64,000 nt of DNA, from NCBI RefSeq assembly GCF_022965805.1, contig NC_133101.1:23026868-23090867 (forward strand), written 5' to 3'. Shown here in pieces: positions 56,268 to 64,000 of this stretch. The position numbers were made by a program, and so were the translations under genes. The stretch comes from Primulina eburnea (lineage: Eukaryota > Streptophyta > Magnoliopsida > Lamiales > Gesneriaceae). Positions within the stretch are counted from its first letter, which is position 1, and every line of letters starts with the position of its first letter. A model generated the notes under the pieces. It saw only the letters and a program-made list of their open reading frames with translations. It was not told the DNA's origin and searched no databases.

Positions 56268-56764
56268 GCCTTTGAGGATGCATTCTCAATCATCCCACTC
56301 CATTCTCTCTTGTCTCTTACAAAGCTTTCTACTATCTCTTGTGTGCGTTGATTAAAAGAGTTGTAATATCAAAAGAGTTGTAGAAAAAGAGTGAAAGTAA
56401 TACTCTCGAGTAGGTTGTAAAGTTCGTGGCTATCTTTGGAGCCCTCAAGGCCAAGTAGACGTATCGAGGCGTGGTTGTAAAAGCTAGCTTGGAGTTCCTA
56501 AAGCCAAGTCATCATAGTGATACCTCGATCCTCATCGAGAAGGGGAGACGTAGACGATTCTTCGTCGAACTTCCATAAATATCTCTATCCCTCTTTACTT
56601 TACGCATTTACTTTACTACGCATTTATTTTACGCACTTACTTTACGCATTCATTTTTATTTGTGATTGTCCCTCAAGTCTTCCGCTTGCAATTTTTGCAA
56701 ACTCGTTTTAAAAACGCTAAAGGGCCTTAAAGAACCTATTCACCCCCCCTTTAGGTTCTTCAAG

Positions 56765-56777
56765 TGGTATCAGAGCC
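56765..56777 (+). other. Primer binding site of element H
   Basis: TGGTATCAGAGCC, two bases after the LTR end, a full match to the Met-tRNA primer site. Confidence 0.9.
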
Positions 56778-56799
56778 TAGTTTTTCAAAATCTTTTAAA

Positions 56800-58350
56800 A
56801 TGGCCAATCTAGCAAGCGAGTATGCCCAAGGACAATCCACAAATCGTCCCCCTCTTTTCAATGGTACCAATTACGGATATTGGAAGAATAGAATATCTCT
56901 ATACATCCAATCCGTCGATTACGACCTTTGGAAAATAACGGTGAAAGGTCCCTATATCCCCATGAAAATGGTGGATGATAAGGAAATTCCTAAGGGAATG
57001 GATGACCTCACCAAGGACGATATGAAACTTATCTCTCAAAATGCTAAAGCTATGAATATTCTTCATTGTTCCCTAGATATGAATGAATACAACCGAATCT
57101 CGGCTTGCACCTCTGCCAAAGAGATTTGGGACAAATTGGAGATTTGCCACGAGGGAACCAATCAAGTCAAAGAAACGAAGATAGATCTTCTCCAACTCAA
57201 GTACGAGACCTTTGAGATGGAACCCAAGGAGGATATCGACACCATGTTCCGGCGGCTCACCCAAATCATCAATGAGCTTGCCCAACTTGGTGAGAACTAC
57301 CAAACTAAACAAGTGTGGAGGAGAGCCCTTCGAGCACTACCGGCGGAATGAGATGCAAAGCGCACGGCTATCATTGAATCCAACAAGGGAGATGCGGCAT
57401 CCTACGACCTTGATCAACTTCATGGGACCCTAAAGACCCATGAACTTGAAGTATCTACCCGGAAGGAGACAAAGAAAGATGACGACAAAGTAAAGGCGAA
57501 AGGGATCGCCTTGACCAGTCAACTTGAAGATAGCGACGATGAAGAAATGGCACTCCTCACTAGAAAGTTCAAAAGATTCATGCGGAGTTCCAACTTCAAC
57601 AAGAAGGACAAAAAGATTGAGAAGGAAGTGACCTGCTACAACTGTCAACAAAAGGGTCACTATGCAAACGAGTGTCCCTCCAAGAAGAAGGCCGGCAAAG
57701 ACAAGAAGAAGGCCCTTCTAGCCACGTGGAGCGACAGCGACAACGAAGAGGAGTCTACCCTATGCTTCATGGCAAAGGAAGATCATCTGACCGACTCGGA
57801 TGACGACGAGGTACCCTCTTACGATGAATTACTCTCCGCTTACACTAGTATGTACAATAAGGCTAAGTCACTTAGAAATGAGAATAAGCAACTTAAAACT
57901 GAACTAGAAGCTAGGATGCATGACAACACTAAGCTCAAGACAAACCTAAGAGACTTAGAGAAAGCCTTCAACAAGTTCAATGTGAGCAGCGGTAAACTAG
58001 AAAACCTCTTGAGCATGCAAAGGTGTAACTTCGACAAAGGAGGTCTAGGATATGAAAAGAAATCAGTCAACTTCGCTAGTCTTATCGCAAAGGCAAAACT
58101 AAGAACACCACCAACATGCACTTACTGTTGTAAGATAGGCCACATAAGACCTAAATGCAAGAAACTTAGACACCAACACAATAAGAATAGTTACTGGAAA
58201 TGGATCCCCAAATCCCCAACTACTACTAACCTCAAAGGACCCAAAGAAACGGGTACCAACTATCAAATTGTATCTCAATCTTATAGGGACAAAGGGGAGA
58301 CAAGTTATCGAGCACTTGGTATCTTGACAGTGGATGCTCTCGACACATGA
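56800..58350 (+). pseudogene. Copia (Sirevirus) gag of element H
   Basis: True start ATG 56800 (MANLASEYAQGQSTNRP); the GTG at 56764 is within the primer site. The UBN2-type domain shows NGTNYGYWKNRISLYIQ and ISACTSAKEIWDKLE. A TGA at 57349-57351 stops the frame after ALRALPAE; the same frame then continues. A CCHC knuckle CYNCQQKGHYANEC lies at about 57634-57675. Acidic and coiled-coil sequence (57780-58010) follows, then a second Cys/His cluster CTYCCKIGHIRPKC (about 58120-58160). A frameshift just before 58320 separates it from the protease. Two zinc-finger-like clusters and a long C-terminal coil suit Sirevirus gag. Confidence 0.85.
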
Positions 58351-61337
58351 CGGGAGAAAAGAAGCTGCTACAATCCATTCGACCAAAAGAAAAGGGATCA
58401 GTGACCTTTGGAGACAACAACAAAGGGATCATAGAAGGCATCGGCTCAATAGGTATATCTAACTCTACTATTATTGATGATGTACTTCTTGTGAAAGAAC
58501 TTAAACATAACCTCCTAAGCATTATTCAATTGTGCGATAGGGGTTATGAAGTCAAATTTACACCACACGATTGCACTATATCACTCACAACTGACAAATC
58601 CATTAGTTTCAAAGGTTATAGAAGTGAAAATGTTTACAAGGTCGATTTAAAGATTTCATCTTTTTCAAAAATAAAAAGCCTTGTAACATTAAATGTTGAT
58701 GACAACATTCTTTGGCATAGACGACTTGGTCATGTTGGGATGAGCACCATAGAAAAACTTTTAAAACTTGACCTAGTTTCCGGAATGCCAAAGCTGAATT
58801 TAAAATTAGATTCTTTTTGTGATGCTTGTCAACTTGGTAAACACACAAAGGAATCTTTCAAAAATAAAAATTTTGTATCCACTTCTATGTCCCTTGAATT
58901 ACTTCACCTAGATTTATGTGGTCCCTCGAGGACAACTAGTCTAGGAGGTAAATCCTATGCTTTTGTCATTGTGGATGATTTTTCACGTTTTACTTGGACA
59001 TTGTTTTTAGCCCACAAAAGTGATGCCTTTGATCATTTCAAAATTTTTGTCAAAAAGGTTGAAAATGAGAAAAATCTTTTGATCAAACAAATCAGTAGTG
59101 ACCACGGAACGGAATTTCAAAATGAAAATTTTTCAATTTTTTGTCAAAGCAAAGGCATTGGTCACAACTTTTCTTGTCCTAGAACTCCTCAACAAAACGT
59201 TGTCGTTGAGAGGAAGAATAGGACCCTAGTAGAGATTGCAAGGACCATGCTATGTGAGCATTCTCTACCAAAATATTTTTGGGCTGAAGCGATGAGTTCT
59301 GCTTGTTACATCATCAATCGCGTATCAATAAGGCCAATTCTCAAGAAAACTCCATACGAACTATGGAGAGGGAGAAAGCCTAACATTTCTTACTTCCGCG
59401 CTTTTGGATCAAAATGATTCATCCACAACAATGGTAAGGACAACCTGGGTAAGTTCGATGCTAAATCGGACAAAGGTATCTTTCTTGGTTACTCTACTTC
59501 TAGCAAAGCATATAGAGTCTTTAATAAACGCACTTTACTAGTTGAAGAATCTATTCATGTCATATTTGATGAAACTAACCCTTGCTTGCCTAGACCTGTT
59601 GTTTCTGATGATGATGATATAGATATCCTTGGCGAAGAGTTGGAGTCCACAAGCCTAGATGATGTTCCTAAAGATCAAGAGGACGCACCTCTTCCGAAGG
59701 AGTGGACTATGCACAAGGATCATCCCATGGACCTCATCATTGGTAGCCCATCGAAGGGAGTATCTACTCGCTCCTCTAATATGTGCAATTATCTTGCTTT
59801 TCTTTCTCACATAGAGCCTAAGAACATAGAAGAAGCTTTACTTGATGATTCTTGGATTATTGCTATGCAAGATGAACTAAATGAATTTAGAAGGAATAAA
59901 GTTTGGAATCTTGTACCTAGACCCACTGATAGACCTGTCATAGGAACTAAATGGGTATTTAGGAACAAGTTAGATGAGCATGGTACAATCACTAGAAATA
60001 AAGCTAGGCTAGTAGCTAAAGGATATAGTCAAGAAGAGGGAATTGATTATGATGAGACTTATGCCCCTGTTGCTAGACTAGAATCCATTCGCATGCTACT
60101 TGCTTTTGCTTGCTCTAGAGACTTTAAATTGTTTCAAATGGATGTTAAAAGTGCTATTCTTAATGGTGATTTGAAAGAAGAAGTGTATGTTGAGCAACCT
60201 GTTGGTTTTGAAGATGTGCACTTATCTGATTATGTGTACAAACTTGATAAGGCTTTGTATGGTTTGAAACAAGCTCCTAGAGCTTGGTATGAGAAATTGT
60301 CTACTTTCTTGCTGTCTAATGGTTTTTGTAGGGGTAAAGTTGATATTACCTTGTTTACCATGACTAAAGATAATGATTTGCTGATAGTACAAATATATGT
60401 AGATGATATTATTTTTGGTGCTACTAATGAACACTTGTGTAGAGATTTTTCTAAGCTTATGCAGGATCACTTTGAGATGAGCATGATGGGCGAGCTCAAC
60501 TACTTCCTTGGTCTCCAAATCAAGCAATGCAAGGATGGTTTCTTTGTCAACCAAGGGAAGTACATCAAGGAGATGCTCAAAAAGTTTGGGATGGAGTCTT
60601 CCAAAGCCTCATCCACACCTATGAGCACGACAGTCAGACTCGACAAAGATGAGGGAGGTAAACCTGTTGACCAAAAGTTATTTCGTAGCATGATTGGCTC
60701 CCTACTCTATGCGACTGCTAGTAGACCTGACATTATGTTTAGTGTTTGCTTGTGTGCACGATTTCAATCATGTCCAAAGGAATCACACTTATTCGCCTTA
60801 AAACGCATTTTCAAATATCTTTCAAATACTCCAAATCTCGGATTATGGTATTCTAAGAACTCATTTTTCGATTTAAAAGCTTACTGTGATGCCGACTTTG
60901 GAGGATATAAGGTGGATAGAAAGAGCACTAGTGGTACTTGTTTCTTTTTGAGAAATTGCTTGGTGTCATGGTTTTCTAAAAAGCAAAACTGTGTTGCACT
61001 TTCAACGACCGAGGCCGAGTATATGGCTGCCGGTAGTTGTTGTGCACAAATTCTTTGGATGAAGTATCAATTACTCGACTATGGTGTTACTTTTTCAAAA
61101 ATTCCAATCTTTTGTGATAATACAAGCACCATATGTCTAACAAAGAATCCAGTTCAACATTCTCGTACTAAACATATTGACATTCGACATCATTTTATTC
61201 GTGATCACATTGAGCAAAATGATGTTGAACTTCACTATGTTGACACCAAGAATCAAATTGCTGATATTTTTACAAAACCACTAGATGAATCTACTTTTAC
61301 TCGTTTGCGTGGTGAACTTGGCATGATTGAGTTGTAA
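58316..61337 (+). pseudogene. Copia (Sirevirus) pol of element H
   Basis: The protease begins WYLDSGCSRHMTG near 58317. GAG-pre-integrase has LWHRRLGHVG and CDACQLGKH. The integrase shows LHLDLCGPSR, SSDHGTEFQN and NVVVERKNRTL, keeping the acidic triad, then a TGA at 59415-59417 after FRAFGSK. The frame carries on unchanged to 61337: [21 protein letters not shown] with [19 protein letters not shown], catalytic YVDDIIFGA (about 60397-60423), RNase H with [30 protein letters not shown] and DIFTKPLDE. Only one internal stop in about 1000 codons, so the copy decayed recently. Confidence 0.9.
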
Positions 61338-61374
61338 ACATTGGTCAAATACTCTCGTACATATTTGTTAAATT

Positions 61375-61741
61375 GAGGGGGAGTATTATTAATGTGAGCA
61401 TTATAATGTCGGATAATACAAATTAATTGTATTTATCCATAATTATGGCTCAACATTCATTTATGTGCTAAATATTTTAAATTTTAGGATATTTTACCTG
61501 TTTATTTGTCTCTCTTTATGCTTATGTCTTTTTGATTATCGCAAAAAGGGGGAGAATTTATTTGGTTAAAATTGCTATTAAATGGTTAGTAAATAAATTC
61601 GCCTTAATTCAACCTCTTAGATTTGTTATTTGATTAAGGGGGAGCTATTTAATAACATTTAGATTATGTTGATTATTGTTTCATGTTGATTATTGTTTCT
61701 CAAATTTTAACCAAGTTTTGTGATCATCAAAAAGGGGGAGA
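61375..61741 (+). other. Four successive polypurine tracts of element H
   Basis: GAGGGGGAG (61375-61383), AAAAAGGGGGAGAA (61543-61556), AAGGGGGAG (61636-61644) and AAAAAGGGGGAG (61729-61740), the last next to the 3' LTR. Repeated tracts before the LTR are reported as a Sirevirus trait. No third reading frame is present between pol and LTR here, in contrast to element B. Confidence 0.8.
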
Positions 61742-61742
61742 T

Positions 61743-62650
61743 TGTTACGCCTTAAACGCATACAAATCTCGAGGATGAGATTAATGTTTTTAATGCTGCA
61801 ACATATCCCAAAGTTTTTGTTTTGATGATACCAAAACTTAGATTAAAAATGTACTAATGTTTTATATTGAGGCATGCAGGAAATTAAGAACAAGGTTACG
61901 TTCGGAAGATCCGAAATTTGGTTCGGGCGTTCCGAAATTGTGCCAATCAGAAGCAAAATAGAAGCTGTTCGGAAGCTGCGAGGAGCAAGTTCGGACGTTC
62001 CGAAGACTGGATCGGACGTTCCGAACACAAGCAATCAAATCACTTCAATCCGGAGACAAATTGATCTGACTGTTGATTGAGTAGATTTCGGACGCTACGA
62101 TGGACATGATCGGAAGCTACGAAGTGTTGAAGATTTCAAATCTCCGGAAACGCGGGAATGTTCGGACGGTACGAACTGGAGTTCGGACCTTCCGAAGTTG
62201 TTCATACACTGTCTAAAAGAACTGTTCAGAAGAAACGAAGTTTGATCGGTCCCTCCGAAGCATATGTTCGGACCCTACGAAGTCAAGAACAGAAGATCCG
62301 AAGTCATTCCAGAATTACGCAAATTGATTTCAATCACATCGGACGTTCCGAAGTATAAAGATCCGAACCTTGGCGTCCAAGACTAGTATAAATAGGCCTT
62401 TGAGGATGCATTCTCAATCATCCCACTCCATTCTCTCTTGTCTCTTACAAAGCTTTCTACTATCTCTTGTGTGCGTTGATTAAAAGAGTTGTAATATCAA
62501 AAGAGTTGTAGAAAAAGAGTGAAAGTAATACTCTCGAGTGGGTTGTAAAGTTCGTGGCTATCCTTGGAGCCCTCAAGGCCAAGTAGACGCATCGAGGCGT
62601 GGTTGTAAAAGCTAGCTTGGAGCTCCTAAAGCCAAGTCGTCATAGTGATA
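61743..62650 (+). repeat. 3' LTR of element H, truncated
   Basis: Starts TGTTACGCC after the purine tract. Compared with the 5' LTR it has few substitutions and a 5-bp loss near 62357 in the last palindrome. It ends at GTGATA (62650), equivalent to about 56522 of the 5' LTR, so the last 240 bp are missing. Confidence 0.93.
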
Positions 62651-63348
62651 TTTTAAGTCAATTAAAATATAATTTAATTATTAAAGCCCATTTAAACATT
62701 AATAAATTTGTATGATGAGTTTATACTCTTACAAACCCATGATCCATGCTCCCATTATATTAATATCTTCGTAATGCCGATCGACGGTTTAACATCATCG
62801 ATGTGACAATTTCAACATATTTGTTATTATAATGCACACTTAAATTTCGAAATCACCAATGTCTAAATAAGGCATTTGTACTTCTTTTGACTGTCTTTAG
62901 TAGTCATGCTCTCAAAATTTCTATTAGCTTTTATAAACTTTATTTATAAGCTTATCGATTGATATATCAAACTTATTTCTTATAAATTCAACGCATTGAA
63001 TTTATTATCTCAACAAGAACAAGTAAACCAGTGCTTGTGTGACCCTTAACGGTTCAGGGATACAGCTAGCCGTGGGTTCACAAGTCTTTATCCATGTTTT
63101 AGGCGGTTGAATCGACTAGAAACAAATTTAGACTATACAGTGTTTACAAATGAGTTTCAACATCGAACTACGATTCATTTGTATTAAAGTATAATCAAGA
63201 ACAATATCTATGCTGATTGCATGTGTATACAGATAAATTAAAACAAAACTATAAAGAGTTAAATTATATTAAAATAAAGATTATTTATTACACTTGAATC
63301 AATAAATTCCTTAGCTAACCGTTGGCTCGCAGGACATTTACTATAACA
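62651..63348 (-). repeat. Inner part of 3' LTR of element G
   Basis: On the minus strand it starts TGTTATAGTAAATGTCCTGC at 63348, next to the purine tract. The start parallels the LTR of F (TGTTAGAGTAGGTGCCCGTC) and both then contain AATC/GATCTTTATTTTAAT and ATCTGTATAC. It ends against the truncated LTR of H at 62651. Confidence 0.8.
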
Positions 63349-63349
63349 A

Positions 63350-63360
63350 TCTCCCACTTG
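63350..63360 (-). other. Polypurine tract of element G
   Basis: AAGTGGGAGAT on the minus strand, one base before the LTR start; same tract as in F. Confidence 0.8.
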
Positions 63361-63362
63361 CC

Positions 63363-64000
63363 CTAGAGCCAACTACCCATATGCTTTAATCCCATCGTTT
63401 CACGATGCTTCTCAAACAATGGTCCTGGCAAGGGCTTTGTAAGTGGATCAACAACATTATCTGTAGAGAGGACTTTTTCGACTGATATATCTCCTCTTCC
63501 CACAATGTCCCTGATGATTTGGAACTTCCTCAGTATATGTTTTGATCGTTGATGAGGCCTTGGTTCCTATGCTTGCGCAACGGCACCAGTGTTGTCGCAG
63601 TACACCGAGACTGGATCAACTCCATTAGGAATAACGCCCAACTCTTGGACAAAATTCCTCATCCAAACTGCCTCTTTGGCTGCAGTAGATGCATCAATTG
63701 ATTCAGCTTCAGTGGTGGAATCCGCAATGGTGTCTTGCTTGGAACTTTTCCAAGAGACATCCGCACCATTTAGCATGAATACAAAACCAGAGGTCGATTT
63801 CGAATCATCTACGTCACATTGGAAGCTAGAATCAGTGTAACCTTCTAATTTCAATTTTCCAACCCCACAGACAATGAACAAGTTCTTAGTCCTTCTTAAG
63901 TACTTAAGAATATCTTTCACGGCCTTCCAATGCATTGGACCAGGGTTCGCCTGATATCTTCTTGTAACACTCAAAGCGTAAGCAACATCAGGGCGCGTTG
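63363..64000 (-). pseudogene. Copia RNase H of element G (partial)
   Basis: 63974-63567 reads VTRRYQANPGPMHWKAVKDILKYL-like sequence, then YTDSSFQCDVDDSKSTSG, SWKSSKQDTIADSTTEAE and VYCDNTGAVAQA. A TAG at 63569-63567 interrupts the frame; beyond it the same frame runs DPLTKPLPGPLFEKHRE to the natural end after GSWL (63365-63363). It is clearly related to RNase H of F (33766-35685). The rest of pol is right of the window. Confidence 0.85.

Larger units (their letters stand above)
55610..56762 (+). repeat. 5' LTR of element H (1153 bp)
   Basis: Starts TGTTACGCCTTAAACGC, ends GGTTCTTCA directly before AGTGGTATCAGAGCC. Contains the palindrome array (55768-56239) followed by TATAAATAG at 56259-56267. 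The left flank is GCATG (55605-55609). Confidence 0.95.
55610..62650 (+). mobile_element. Element H: Sirevirus (Ty1/copia), young, 3' LTR truncated
   Basis: The 5' LTR (55610-56762), primer site, gag, pol in copia order, a run of four purine tracts, and 3' LTR (61743-62650) are all present. The LTRs are nearly identical over about 905 bp, pointing to recent insertion. The 3' LTR stops at GTGATA, where the 5' LTR has another 240 bp; no target duplication is found, so a deletion removed the end. Several purine tracts and palindrome-rich LTRs fit the Sirevirus genus. Breaks: one gag stop, one frameshift at the gag/protease join, one integrase stop. Confidence 0.92.
54650..64000 (-). mobile_element. 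Element G: Ty1/copia relative of F, split by Sirevirus H and cut by window edge
   Basis: On the minus strand from 64000: RNase H (to 63363), polypurine tract (63360-63350), then LTR starting TGTTATAG at 63348. The LTR continues to 62651, is interrupted by Sirevirus H (55610-62650), and seems to resume at 55609 down to about 54650. There ACTTCCGCTGCGTT (minus) resembles the LTR end of F (CTTCCGTTGCGTTTCC). Shared order with F (TATATGCATGC-like block, TTAATTAATT tracts) supports continuity. The body and 5' LTR lie to the right of the window. Confidence 0.6.

Overview
This is plant nuclear DNA, almost certainly from a eudicot, and it is dominated by nested LTR retrotransposons. Lineage clues are weak. 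The third reading frame of element B resembles, from memory, repeated 'hypothetical proteins' of Lamiales/Gesneriaceae, so a Lamiales host is a low-confidence guess. I see one probable host gene, a single-exon hyccin/FAM126 homologue at 52724-53989 on the plus strand. I found no rRNA, tRNA or CRISPR array. Many long open frames begin at TTG or GTG rather than ATG; I corrected starts where it mattered.

Layout. 1-6254: Sirevirus-like Ty1/copia element A (minus, cut by the window edge), inserted head-on into the reverse transcriptase of a relative, element B (6255-12654, plus), which keeps a decayed third frame and its 3' LTR. 12655-14334: AT-rich DNA with no assignable content. 14335-26012: decayed Tekay-type Ty3/gypsy element C (minus). 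Its 3' LTR carries a 2.55-kb solo LTR (D); its reverse transcriptase holds a complete 352-bp TRIM with matching 5-bp target duplications; its RNase H region carries an 840-bp tandem duplication. 26013-27325 and 47318 onward: one field of degenerate CTCGACCCA-like repeats, split by 27326-47312, a complete Tekay element E with CTTAA target duplications. The 5' LTR of E is itself split by a complete Ty1/copia element F (27908-37753, CTTTC duplications). 49186-52507: remnant of a PIF/Harbinger DNA transposon carrying a retroelement LTR fragment, a foldback MITE in a TA microsatellite, and a 746-bp MITE flanked by TAA. 52508-54640: the hyccin gene. 54650-64000: copia element G (minus), whose 3' LTR appears split by a young Sirevirus H (55610-62650) that has lost the end of its own 3' LTR.

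How it works together. All retroelement genes seen here are broken by stops, frameshifts or lost catalytic residues, but several LTR pairs are nearly identical, so some insertions look recent. The most distinctive signal is that several unrelated families each carry their own array of short quasi-palindromes. The clearest is in Sirevirus H: about fourteen 15-bp WTCGGANNNTNCGAA sites, mostly in pairs 20-22 bp apart, upstream of the LTR TATA box. All counts and alignments were made by eye.
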